Assembly: GCF_000711225.1 (NCBI RefSeq)
Contig: NZ_JOMG01000002.1
Location: 756,501-820,500 of the forward strand
Length of the DNA stretch: 64,000 bases
From: Pelobacter seleniigenes DSM 18267
GTDB lineage: Bacteria > Desulfobacterota > Desulfuromonadia > Desulfuromonadales > Geopsychrobacteraceae
Direction: 5' to 3'
Made by a program: the position numbers and the translations under genes
The notes under the pieces: model-generated
What the model saw: only the letters and a program-made list of their open reading frames with translations
Told to the model about the DNA's origin: nothing
Database searches by the model: none
In this document: positions 47,088 to 56,200 of the stretch, one piece after another
How positions within the stretch are numbered: the stretch's first letter is position 1
How the letters are laid out: each line of letters opens with the position of its first letter

Positions 47088-48476
47088 TCACAACGAGTTC
47101 TCTGCGTAGCCGCAATGTTCAATCAAGGCTTTCAGCTTGTCCTGCCGATCGCCGTGCCAACGCTTCAGCAGCCGCTCCGCGAGGGTTTCCCCGCTGCTTA
47201 CGATCGGCTCCAGCACGTCCAGAAACACAGCTTCGTCGGCCCCGCTTTCCCCGGCGGCAAACTGCTGCTGCAAACTGACGGCGGCGGCGGCCAACAATTC
47301 TTCTGCAACCTCCCCCAGGTTGCCATCCTTCACCCTGGTCTGCAGCCCTTCCTTCCAGGAGTGGCGATAAAGCCGGCTGAAGTCCTCCCCGGACAAATCG
47401 CCAAGCAGATGCTCAACCGTTGTCAGACCCTGTTCTGAATACAGCAGCCCTTTGTAAAATGCGGCCACCGCTGCGGTAAACGGCGGCGGCAGACTGTCTG
47501 CACTGCGAATTTCAACCTGAGGCCGCAATCTGACTTCCGGAAACAGGGTCGACAGGTGCAGTTCCCAGTCCGCCAGAGTCGCTTTTTCCCCGGCCCAACC
47601 GCTTTCCAGATATTGCCTGAAGGTCAGCCGATGACGGGTGAAATCGATATAACGCTGCTCGCGCTGGATAAAATACATCGGCACATCAAGAGCATATTCG
47701 ACATAATCCGCAAACCCGGCTGACGAACTGAACAGAGCATCGATCAACCCGCAGCGATCAGGGTCGGTGCGGGACCAGATCTCACCGCGCAACGAAAGAA
47801 AACCGGTGGGCTCGCCGTCCAAAATAGGTGAGTTGGCAAACAGGGCATAACTGACCGGACTCAGCAGCTGCACCGCCCGCAGTTTGCGCATACAGTCGCG
47901 CTCGTCGGAAAAATCCAGGTTAACCTGGGTCCCGGCGGACTGTTTCATCATGCGCTGCCCCATATCCCCGGTTTGAAGCATATAGGGACCCATGATCCCG
48001 TAGCGCTGTTTGGGCAACCAGGGGATGTCTTCCAGACGCGTAAATGGCTGCACCCCACAGCCGAGAAATACCAGACCAAGTTCATGCCCCATGGTCAGGA
48101 TATGCTGCCGGTAACGGTTAATATCCCGCCAGCTGCAGTGAATGTCGCAACAAAACTTCCCTGACAGCTCCAGTTGGCCGCCGGGCTCAAGGGTCACCGA
48201 AGAACGCTTGCCTTGCAGCCCCAGCAGGTATTCGCCTTCGTAGATCCCTTCCCAGCCGCCGATACCGTCCAGACGGGCCAGCAACTCCCGGATGCGCTGA
48301 TAACCGGCAGCCTCGCCGCTGGTGCGGTCCAGAACCAGTTTTTCAGTCTCGATTCCGACCCCCCAGTCGGCTCTGGGGCGTGCCCCGCGCACCAGGTAGG
48401 CTGACAGCTGCTGATGATTTTCAATCGGCTGTGTTTTGTCGGACAACGTGAGGACGTGTGGATGTGGTGCTGTCAT
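47088..48476 (-). CDS. gshA: Glutamate-cysteine ligase
   Basis: ATP-dependent first enzyme of glutathione synthesis, 462 residues of the proteobacterial/plant-type GCS2 family: GVGIETEKLVLDR, LLARLDGIGGWEGIYEGEYLLGLQ in segments, SVTLEPGGQLELSG, MMKQSAGTQVNLDFSDERD, and RLRPQVEIRSADS. No gshB is present in the window. The IS1111-type element lies about 50 bp upstream of the start and may affect its promoter. Confidence 0.93.
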   Translation of the reverse strand: MTAPHPHVLTLSDKTQPIENHQQLSAYLVRGARPRADWGVGIETEKLVLDRTSGEAAGYQRIRELLARLDGIGGWEGIYEGEYLLGLQGKRSSVTLEPGGQLELSGKFCCDIHCSWRDINRYRQHILTMGHELGLVFLGCGVQPFTRLEDIPWLPKQRYGIMGPYMLQTGDMGQRMMKQSAGTQVNLDFSDERDCMRKLRAVQLLSPVSYALFANSPILDGEPTGFLSLRGEIWSRTDPDRCGLIDALFSSSAGFADYVEYALDVPMYFIQREQRYIDFTRHRLTFRQYLESGWAGEKATLADWELHLSTLFPEVRLRPQVEIRSADSLPPPFTAAVAAFYKGLLYSEQGLTTVEHLLGDLSGEDFSRLYRHSWKEGLQTRVKDGNLGEVAEELLAAAAVSLQQQFAAGESGADEAVFLDVLEPIVSSGETLAERLLKRWHGDRQDKLKALIEHCGYAENSL

Positions 48477-48602
48477 CGAATCTGACCCTTTCTAGCCATC
48501 ATGGCTGACAGTTAAAAAAGAGAAGACCTGCCCCTTGCAAACATGGGTTATGCTGGAGTCGTTGAAACAACCGGCACAGAGCCATAACCAAGGAGACAGG
48601 TC

Positions 48603-49712
48603 ATGACAAAGTCTATCACTTATGTTGGTTTCGATGTTCATAAAAACTCGATCGATGTCGCGTTAGCCGATGCTGGCCGCGAGAGTGAGATCCGCTATTA
48701 CGGCACCATTAACGGAGATCTTGCCTCACTGGACAAGGTGATCCGTAAACTGGTCTCACGGGGAACCAGACCCTCCTTTGTTTACGAGGCCGGACCCTGT
48801 GGCTATGAAATCTATCGGCATCTGACACAGCAAGGATACGATTGCAAGGTGGTTGCCCCATCGCTGATTCCGCGAAAAAGCGGCGACCGCATCAAGAATG
48901 ATCGCCGCGACGCTGAGATGCTGGCGCGGCTGCATCGTGCTGGAGAACTGACTCCGGTCTATGTCCCTTGTCTCGAAGATGAGGCGATGCGCGACTTGTG
49001 CAGAGCCCGCATCGACAGCAAAAGTGCTGAACGCAAAGCGCGCCAACAACTGGGGGCCTTTCTCCTGCGCAGCGGGTTCCGCTACAGCGGGAAAACACCC
49101 TGGAGCAAGGCTCACTGGAACTGGATCTCTTGCATCAAGATGCCGCATCCGGCCCAGCAGATCACCTTGCAGGAATATATTGATGCCGTACGTTCCTGCA
49201 CAGAACGAGTTGAACGCATGACTGAACAGATTCGCCAACTTGCCGAGCCGTGGCGCATGAATCCTGTCGTCGAGGCGATTCAGGCCCTGCGAGGCGTCTC
49301 CCTGATTGTTGCGACAACAACGGTTGCCGAATTGGGAGACCTGACCCGCTTTGATCATCCTCGACAGCTCATGGCGTACCTGGGGTTGGTTCCCTCGGAA
49401 CACTCCAGCGGCGAGACGGTCAAGCGTGGCGGGATCACCAAAACCGGGAACGGACATGCCCGGCGCATGCTGGTCGAAGCGGCTTGGTCGTATCGACTTC
49501 CGGCTCGGGTCAGTCGTCGGCTGCTTGAACGGCAGAGGCACCTACCGCAGGCTGTTTGGGAGATCGCCTGGAAAGCACAATTGAGGCTCTGCTCCCGCTA
49601 TCGACTGCTGACCGCCAAGGGGAAACGCAGTCAGGTGGTCATTGCGGCCATCGCCCGTGAGTTATCAGCATTTATCTGGGCCATCGCCCAAACGGTGCCA
49701 CGCCCGGCATAG
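48603..49712 (+). CDS. IS110-family DEDD transposase
   Basis: RNA-guided recombinase of 369 residues. The N-terminal RuvC-like DEDD domain starts YVGFDVHKNSIDVALAD and includes FVYEAGPCGYEIYRHL and KNDRRDAEMLARLHRAGEL (catalytic Asp residues). The C-terminal transposase_20 domain has ALRGVSLIVATTTVAELGDLTRFDHPRQLMAYLGLVPSE in segments, with the catalytic-Ser region SSGETVKRGGITKTGNGHARRMLVEAAW in segments. GGAG lies 8 nt before the ATG. The gene is intact, so the element may be active. Confidence 0.95.
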   Translation: MTKSITYVGFDVHKNSIDVALADAGRESEIRYYGTINGDLASLDKVIRKLVSRGTRPSFVYEAGPCGYEIYRHLTQQGYDCKVVAPSLIPRKSGDRIKNDRRDAEMLARLHRAGELTPVYVPCLEDEAMRDLCRARIDSKSAERKARQQLGAFLLRSGFRYSGKTPWSKAHWNWISCIKMPHPAQQITLQEYIDAVRSCTERVERMTEQIRQLAEPWRMNPVVEAIQALRGVSLIVATTTVAELGDLTRFDHPRQLMAYLGLVPSEHSSGETVKRGGITKTGNGHARRMLVEAAWSYRLPARVSRRLLERQRHLPQAVWEIAWKAQLRLCSRYRLLTAKGKRSQVVIAAIARELSAFIWAIAQTVPRPA

Positions 49713-49941
49713 CGAAGGAGTCAAGGAACAACGGAACCAGCTTCTGTCGCGAAAAAGCGCGGCCCCGGTAACGGAGAATCCTCGGGCCTGTTATGGGATC
49801 AGGCATTTGCCGAACTCCCGGCTCTAGCGAGAGGCAGCTCCACGACGTAGCCAAGACAGGCGGTAACCAACCCGCGAATATCAGCGTGATCTACCGTCGT
49901 AAAAAGCGGCCCCGTTTTTTCGTGACAGAGATTTAACCACA
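49713..49941 (+). ncRNA. Candidate bridge/seeker RNA region of the IS1111 element
   Basis: About 230 bp of non-coding DNA lies between the transposase stop and the right inverted repeat. In IS1111-type elements this downstream region encodes the guide RNA that binds target and donor DNA. The stretch has several GC-rich potential stems (for example GCGCGGCCCCGGTAACGG and AAAAAGCGGCCCCG). RNA boundaries and loops cannot be set by eye. Confidence 0.55.
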
Positions 49942-49956
49942 GTTTTCAAGGAGCAG

Positions 49957-50168
49957 TGCGTTTACTCTTGTAATTGTCAGCCATATCAGCAGGTTGTTGA
50001 AAAAGTCCGCCCGGGAACTTTTCAAACAGGGCTGGGTAAATTGCGCTTTTCCCAAACTCACCTTAGCAGTGATTTTGCTATTCTGTCAGCGGTTTTATGA
50101 ACCCAGCCCGGGCTCAGCCGGCTGTTATCAAACAGCCGGCCGGAGCAAACCGGAACCCACTCTGAGGT
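49957..50168. other. Intergenic region, IS element to aminotransferase
   Basis: About 210 bp. It contains a perfect 10-bp hairpin GCCGGCTGTT/AACAGCCGGC at 50117-50140 with a 4-nt loop, 28 bp after the aminotransferase stop; no T-run follows on either strand. It probably serves mRNA 3'-end formation. Confidence 0.5.
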
Positions 50169-51473
50169 TCAGGATTCCAGGTAAGCAGTGATCGTTTGGG
50201 CGATCGTTTTAAAAATTTGCGTAAAGACTTCTTCATCAGGCTCCAGCAAGGTAATTCTAAAGCCCCGTTCATCAGTACAGAAAGAGGACATCGGCACGAC
50301 GCAAATACCGGTTGATGCCAGCAGGTAATACACGAAACGCTTATCCGTCTGTGTGCCCGGCTTATCAACCAGGCGCTCGACCAATTGCCGCACCTGCTCG
50401 TTTTCAATCGGCAAAGTCTGGTGATTGTTCAGCCGGTCAGGCTCAAAAACCACGCTCATGTAAAAAGAGCCGTTGGTTCGGTTCACCTTCAGTCCCGGAA
50501 CTTCATGCAACAGATTATAAGCGATATTGGAACAGCGCTCATAGCGGTTCCGGCGCTGCTCAAGGTATTTTTCATATTCAGGATGAGCAAGAATAAGCGG
50601 AATTGCTTTTTGCGGCAAGGTGGTCGAACAGACCTCGACCATTTTCGAGTTGAGGATACTTTCGATATAGCGCTTAAAGACCTCATCCTTATCGGAATTG
50701 TAAACCTCGATCCAGCCGCAGCGGGCACCCGGCCAGGGAACTTCCTTGCTGATTCCTTTCATGGCGATGGCGGGCAGGTCGCCGACCAGATCGGAGATCG
50801 GCCTGGTCACTGTGCCGTTATAACAAAGGTTGTGATAGATTTCGTCACAGATCAAAAACAGATCATACTCTTTGCAGATGCTGATGATTTCTTTCAGAAT
50901 CCGTTCCGGATAGACCGCCCCGGTCGGGTTATCCGGATTGATGATCAGCACCCCGGATATGGCCGGGTTGTATTTGACCGACTGTCGTAAATCATCCATG
51001 TCAGGGTACCACAGATTGCTGGGATCAAGTCGGTAGGTCACCGGTCGCTGTCCGGCATGGGCGCCTTCTGCGGAAGAATGGGTGGAATAGGTCGGTGACG
51101 GACCGATCACCCTGGCCTCTCGCTTGAGCAGTCCGTAAACCTTTTGAATGGCATCACCGAGGCCGTTAAAGAAAATGATGTCCTCAGCGGTAATTTGCGC
51201 ATGGCCGCGCTTATTGGTCATATCGGCAAGGAACTGACGTGTTTCCAGCAACCCCTTGGTTGCACAATATCCGTAAGAACAGTCTTGCATCGCCAGTCCG
51301 GCAACGATTTCCTTGATCCAATCCGGAATATGTTCCCCTTTGGTGACCGGGTCACCAATATTTTCCATGTTGACCTGAATACCCAAGCGCTTGAGTTCTT
51401 CAGCAATACCGACAATGGCACGGATCTCGTAGGTCAACTCCCCGGCACCGATGTGAACAATATTATTACGCAT
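50169..51473 (-). CDS. PLP-dependent aminotransferase, class I/II
   Basis: A 434-residue aspartate/alanine-type aminotransferase. Motifs are NIGDPVTKGEHIPDWI, the PLP-phosphate region FFNGLGDAIQKVYGLL, GVLIINPDNPTGAVYPERIL, LICDEIYHNLCYNG, and the PLP lysine region AIAMKGISKEVPWPGARCGWIEVY (Lys in GISKEV). ATG 51473 follows GGGGAG. The upstream leader ORF rich in Ala codons, with terminator and antiterminator, suggests that it makes alanine or is controlled by alanine supply; an AlaA-like role is an inference. Confidence 0.9.
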   Translation of the reverse strand: MRNNIVHIGAGELTYEIRAIVGIAEELKRLGIQVNMENIGDPVTKGEHIPDWIKEIVAGLAMQDCSYGYCATKGLLETRQFLADMTNKRGHAQITAEDIIFFNGLGDAIQKVYGLLKREARVIGPSPTYSTHSSAEGAHAGQRPVTYRLDPSNLWYPDMDDLRQSVKYNPAISGVLIINPDNPTGAVYPERILKEIISICKEYDLFLICDEIYHNLCYNGTVTRPISDLVGDLPAIAMKGISKEVPWPGARCGWIEVYNSDKDEVFKRYIESILNSKMVEVCSTTLPQKAIPLILAHPEYEKYLEQRRNRYERCSNIAYNLLHEVPGLKVNRTNGSFYMSVVFEPDRLNNHQTLPIENEQVRQLVERLVDKPGTQTDKRFVYYLLASTGICVVPMSSFCTDERGFRITLLEPDEEVFTQIFKTIAQTITAYLES

Positions 51474-51506
51474 ACAATTTCTCCCCTGACAGCTCTTGGT
51501 CAATAG

Positions 51507-51542
51507 AAAAAGGCCATGGACTGATCTGTCCATGGCCTTTTT
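51507..51542 (-). terminator. Attenuator terminator before the aminotransferase
   Basis: AAAAAGGCCATGGAC and GTCCATGGCCTTTTT are perfect 15-nt arms around a 6-nt loop. On the minus strand the T-run ends 33 nt before the aminotransferase ATG; the stem begins 24 nt after the leader stop codon. Confidence 0.9.
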
Positions 51543-51611
51543 CAAGATTATGATAAACTTACGGCGTTACCCCAGCGGGCAATGGACAGTCTGTCGGCTT
51601 AATATTGCCGC
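51526..51611 (-). promoter_or_regulatory. Alanine attenuator alternative pairings
   Basis: Region 1 (51611-51604, GCGGCAAT, Ala-Ala-Ile codons) pairs with region 2 (51583-51575, ATTGCCCGC; one bulge). Region 2 (51589-51578, CTGTCCATTGCC) can instead pair with region 3, the left terminator arm (51537-51526, GGCCATGGACAG): 11 of 12 positions. Region 3 otherwise pairs with region 4 to terminate. This is the complete 1:2, 2:3, 3:4 arrangement of classical attenuation. Confidence 0.8.
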
Positions 51612-51650
51612 CAGGATCGCTCGTGCTGCCGCTGCTGCTGTACGTGTCAT
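51567..51650 (-). CDS. Alanine-rich leader peptide
   Basis: A 27-residue ORF, ATG 51650 to TAA 51567-51569, with GGAGAG 6 nt upstream. It begins MTRTAAAAARAILAAILSRQ and holds eight Ala, five of them consecutive (GCA GCA GCG GCA GCA), within codons 5-15. The coding pattern, strong ribosome site and downstream mutually exclusive structures all point to a regulatory leader. Ile and Leu codons in the control region leave open a wider signal. Confidence 0.85.
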   Translation of the reverse strand: MTRTAAAAARAILAAILSRQTVHCPLG

Positions 51651-51735
51651 CTGCCACTCTCCAAAAAAATGATTTTTGCCTGAGTATCACAGTGTGCTGG
51701 CCGTGTCAATGATTCTGTTTCACACGGCCCCGGAA

Positions 51736-52071
51736 TTATTTTGGACCGGGTGACGGAGCCACCAACACCACCCCGCCCGCATGACTTTCCTGCCCCCCTG
51801 ACAAGGAGACGATTTTGCCGCGGCCTTCCCGCTCCACCTCATCGATCCGATTAACCTGATGATAGGGGACCATAAATCGGTCCACCCCCTCAAATTCCTT
51901 TTTCAGACTCTCTTCGGCAGGATTATGCAGCAAACTGGAAGATTCCCCGAACAGCAACCCCTCGATCATCACAAAACCGTGCAGGTCGGCCTGTTCAACC
52001 TTGCGCGCGTAAAGTTCGTAGGCTTTCCCTTGACTGGTAAAAAAAATCCGGTAAATCGTTTTGTTACTCAT
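51736..52071 (-). CDS. DUF1820 family protein
   Basis: A 111-residue soluble protein of the DUF1820 family: IYRIFFTSQGKAYELYARKV, HGFVMIEGLLFGE, LLHNPAEESLKKEFEGVDR, MVPYHQVNRIDEVEREGRGKI in segments. The tail is Gly/Pro-rich. The family has no established function. It is a single gene between the attenuator promoter region and the AEC transporter. Confidence 0.85.
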   Translation of the reverse strand: MSNKTIYRIFFTSQGKAYELYARKVEQADLHGFVMIEGLLFGESSSLLHNPAEESLKKEFEGVDRFMVPYHQVNRIDEVEREGRGKIVSLSGGQESHAGGVVLVAPSPGPK

Positions 52072-52151
52072 TGCAGTATCTCTTTATCCACTGAACCGAG
52101 TACTTGTCTAACCGGTTCTTTTATAGCACTCCACAACGCCACTGTAAAACA

Positions 52152-53057
52152 TCAAAGCAACAGCATCAGCAGGGTCAGGGTGACCAGACTGGCCAGGGTC
52201 GAGACAATCACGACCGAGGTGGCAAAATCGGGCACAATATTATTTTCCTTGGCAATAATAGCGACCAGAATGGCGCCGGGCATGGCCGCCTGCAGCACCC
52301 CGGCAGAGATCTCAAGCCGGCCAAGAGCAAACCAGGGGGCCAGCAAAAGTGCCAATGCCGGAACCAGCCCGAGGCGAAGCGTCGAACCGATCAACACATC
52401 CTTGCTCAGGTGAACCTTGCCCTGTTCCTGCAATTGCAGGCCGAGGGCAAACAACATAACCGGAATCATCCCCCCGGCCAGCAGACTGACCATTCGGCTT
52501 AGCATCAACGGAACCGGCCATTCACTTCCAGAGACAATCATCGCCGGCACCGTTGCCCAGACAGCAGGGGTTTTCAGAACCTTCCAGAGAGCACCCCAGC
52601 GCCCGCCATGGGCCCATCCGGCAGCTCCCACACAGAAGGCAAACCCCGCCGTTGAAATGGTCACGTAATAAATCGTCGCAAAGGGGAGTGCGGCATCCCC
52701 AAGATGAAACTGAATCGCCGCAAGACCGAAATTACCGACGTTGCCAAAGGCGGCAATCATGATAAAAGCAGCAATCATTTCCCTTGATCGGCCCAGATAG
52801 CGGCCCAGTCCTGCCGCAATAAGCACAGCCGCAAGATGAACCAGGAGGATGAAGGAGATCATCTTCAGGGCACTGGCCAAAGGAACCTCGGCGGTGCTGA
52901 TGGCCTGAAATACATACGCCGGGACAAAGATGTAATAGGCAACCCGGGTCAGGGTGCGTGCTTCCAGCTGCAGCTTTTTTCCCAACAGTGCTCCCAGCAG
53001 GACAATGGCGAACACTGGCATGACCACATTGAGAAAAATCAGGAAAAATTCGAACAT
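52152..53057 (-). CDS. AEC-family transporter
   Basis: Auxin-efflux-carrier-type permease of 301 residues with about ten membrane helices: VMPVFAIVLLGALLGKKLQL, VFQAISTAEVP, MIAAFGNVGNFGLAAIQF (conserved N-G motif), and GILVAIIAKENN-like C-terminal stretch (GAILVAIIAKENNIVP). ATG 53057 was chosen over an upstream frame to 53189, as homologues begin FEFFLIFLNVVMPVF. Substrates are typically carboxylates or amino acids; here they are undetermined. Confidence 0.9.
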   Translation of the reverse strand: MFEFFLIFLNVVMPVFAIVLLGALLGKKLQLEARTLTRVAYYIFVPAYVFQAISTAEVPLASALKMISFILLVHLAAVLIAAGLGRYLGRSREMIAAFIMIAAFGNVGNFGLAAIQFHLGDAALPFATIYYVTISTAGFAFCVGAAGWAHGGRWGALWKVLKTPAVWATVPAMIVSGSEWPVPLMLSRMVSLLAGGMIPVMLFALGLQLQEQGKVHLSKDVLIGSTLRLGLVPALALLLAPWFALGRLEISAGVLQAAMPGAILVAIIAKENNIVPDFATSVVIVSTLASLVTLTLLMLLL

Positions 53058-53187
53058 AACAGGCCTTTTCAGATAGCAGCAGGGTGCTGTTGCAGAGCTG
53101 ACGGGCGAAGATATTGAAAAAGGCGAGTCCACAGTGTAGTTAAAAACAAAGAAGTTCTCCAGCCCCAATTCAACCGGCCGCAAAAGC

Positions 53188-53223
53188 AAAGAGCTCCCGG
53201 CACATGCAGCACCGGGAGCTCTT
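53188..53223 (-). terminator. Terminator of nifJ
   Basis: AAGAGCTCCCGG and CCGGGAGCTCTT are perfect 12-nt arms. On the minus strand they are followed by TTTGCTTTTG, 28 nt after the nifJ stop. Confidence 0.85.
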
Positions 53224-53250
53224 ACTTGCTTCAGCTATCTAAAAAACAGT

Positions 53251-56200
53251 TTATTTATCTTCGCCAACTTTCATCTCTGCCAGATACTTGTACATATTGA
53301 AGTTATCGACAGTCAGTTTATTGGCTTTAGCCATCATGGAGTCCGACCTTTCCGGATTGATCTTCTTGAGAACCCGGTAACGGTTCTGTTTGGAAGCATA
53401 ATCCTGGAAGGACATCGACGGATCCTTACTGTCAAACTGCAGCGGGTTTTTGCCCTCGGCAGCAAGACGCGGGTCAAAGCGGTACAGCTGCCAGTGACCA
53501 GATGCGACAGCTTCTTTACAGGTATCGACACCAGAGGTCATGTTGATACCGTGGGCAATACAGTGGGTGTAGGCAATGATCAAGGACGGGCCATCGTAAG
53601 CGTCAGCTTCGAGGAACGCCTTGACTGCTTGCGCCGGGTTAGCCAGCGAGACTTTAGCAACATAGATATTACCGTAAGTCATAGCGATCATGCCGAGATC
53701 TTTCTTCGGCATTGCTTTACCGCCAGCGGCAAACTGAGCCACTGCGCCGAGCGGGGTCGACTTGGATGCCTGTCCGCCGGTGTTGGAGTAAACTTCGGTA
53801 TCCAGAACCAGAACATTGACGTTTTCGCCGGAAGCGAGAACATGGTCAAGGCCACCGTAACCGATGTCGTATGCCCAACCGTCACCACCATGAATCCAGA
53901 CCGATTTGACCACCAGGTAGTCAAGATCAACCAACAACGGCTTAGCAGTTTCGTGGGTACATTTTTCCAGAATCTTGCGCAGTTTCTTGACTCGGGCGCG
54001 TTGTTCTTCGATAGCGTCCTGGGAATCCTGAGCAGCGTCCAGAATTTCGCGTTTCAGCTCTGCAGTCCCTTCACAGGCAGCACAACCGCATTCGATGTTG
54101 CGCTCCAGCATTTCGCGTGCGTACTCGGAAGTTTTGTCAACGGCCAGACGCATTCCGTAGCCGAACTCGGCATTGTCTTCGAACAGGGAGTTACTCCATG
54201 CCGGCCCAAGACCGTCTTTACGAGTGGTCCAGGGAGTGGTCGGCAGGTTACCGCCATAGATGGAAGAACACCCGGTTGCATTGGCGACCAGCATGCGGTC
54301 ACCGAACAGCTGGGAACAAAGCTTGACAAACGGAGTCTCGCCACAGCCAGCACAAGCACCGGAGAACTCAAACATCGGCGGCAACAATTGGCTGCCTTTG
54401 AGCGTTGCACGATTGATCAGTGCCGGATCAGTATCAGGCAGACCAAGGAAGAATTTGAAGTTGGCGGCTTCGGCATCACGCAGCGGAGCCTGGAAGGTCA
54501 TGTTGATGGCCTTCTTGGTTTCATCATCTTTACTCTTCACCGGACAGTTGTGAACACAGGCGCCACAACCGGTACAATCTTCCGGAGCGACCTGCAGGGT
54601 GAACAGTCTGCCGTCCATGTCCTTGCCTTTAGCAGCACAGGACTTGAAGGTTTCCGGTGCCCCGGCAAGTTCTTTTTCGTCATAGATCTTCATGCGGATC
54701 GAGGCATGCGGACATACCAGCGAACAAATCCCGCACTGGATACACAGATCTTTTTCCCAGACCGGGATATTGACGGCAATATTACGCTTCTCGATGCAGG
54801 AGGTCCCGGTCGGAAAGGTACCGTCAGCCGGTAGAGCGGACAGCGGCAGTTCATGACCGACACCGTCAATAATCGGGCCGAGAGACTTCTGAACAGTCTC
54901 AGAGAATGCACCCCATTTTCCGGTCTGCATTTCAATGGTGCTGTCGGCGGTTGCAGGAACGGCGACTTCGAAAACATTTTCAAGAGCCATATCAACGGCT
55001 TGCTTGTTCATGTTGACGACTTTCTCACCGGCCTTACTGTAGGATTTAACAATGGCGTCTTTGATTTTAGTGATCGCCACTTCCTCGGGAATGATACCCG
55101 AGATTTTGAAGAAGGCGGTCTGCATAACAACGTTGATGCGAGCGCCAAGGCCGATTTTTTCGCCAAGGTGAATACCGTCGATGACAAAAAACTTAAGCTT
55201 TTTGTCAATGATGGTCTGCTGAACCTGCTTCGGCAGATGTGTCCAAATTTCGTCTTTGCCGTACGGAGCATTGAGCAGGAAAGTTGCCCCTTCTTTGGCG
55301 TTTTTGAGCATGTCGTACTTCTCAAGGAAGGAGAAGTTATGGCAGGCGACAAAGTTAGCCTGGTCAATCAGGTAGGTGCTCTTGATCTCCTTCTGACCGA
55401 AACGCAGGTGAGAAGTGGTCATGCTGCCAGCTTTTTTAGAGTCGTAGACGAAGTACGCCTGGACCTTGTTGTCGGTGGCCGAACCGATAATTTTGATCGA
55501 GTTCTTGTTGGCGCCGACGGTACCGTCAGACCCCAGGCCGAAAAACATGGCGGAATAACCGTCAAAGGGGACTTTGAAGCTGGGATCGAAGGCAAGACTA
55601 CTGCCCAATACATCATCATTGAAACCGACGATGAAATGATTTTTAGGTTTGTCTTTGGACAGGTTGTCGAGCACAGCCTTACACATACCGGCGTTGAACT
55701 CGAAAGAGCCGAGGCCGTAACGACCACCGACCACAGTCGGGTAACCGCCGAGATCGACATAGCCTTCGGCCATACCTTCGCCGAGAGCGGTACGAATAGC
55801 CTGATAGAGCGGCTCGCCGATGGAACCCGGCTCTTTGGTCCGGTCAAGAACACTGATTTTTTTGACACTCTTCGGCAGTGCTTTACAAAACTGCTCAGTC
55901 GGAAACGGCAGGAACAGGCGAATCTTGATCATGCCGACCTTTTCACCCTGGCTGACCAGATACTCGACGGTTTCTTCCATAGCTTCACAGCCGGAGCCCA
56001 TCATCACGACAACACGCTCAGCATCGGGAGCACCGACATAATCGACCAGATTGTACTGACGGCCGACCAGCTTGGCGAATTTGTCCATCTGAGCTTGCAT
56101 GGTTTCAGGAACAGTCGTGTAGTATTTGTTGACCGACTCGCGGGTATGGAAATAGACGTCCGGGTTCTGTGCGGTACCGCGCAGCTTCGGAGCATCCGGA

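Larger units (their letters stand above)
48528..49956 (+). mobile_element. IS110-family element, IS1111-type
   Basis: The transposase gene is flanked by imperfect inverted repeats CTGCCCCTTGCAAAC (48528-48542) and GTTTTCAAGGAGCAG (49942-49956), 13 of 15 matching. Short subterminal repeats and a long non-coding stretch after the transposase are IS1111-subgroup traits. True ends lie a few bases outside the repeats. No target duplication is expected or seen. Confidence 0.82.
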
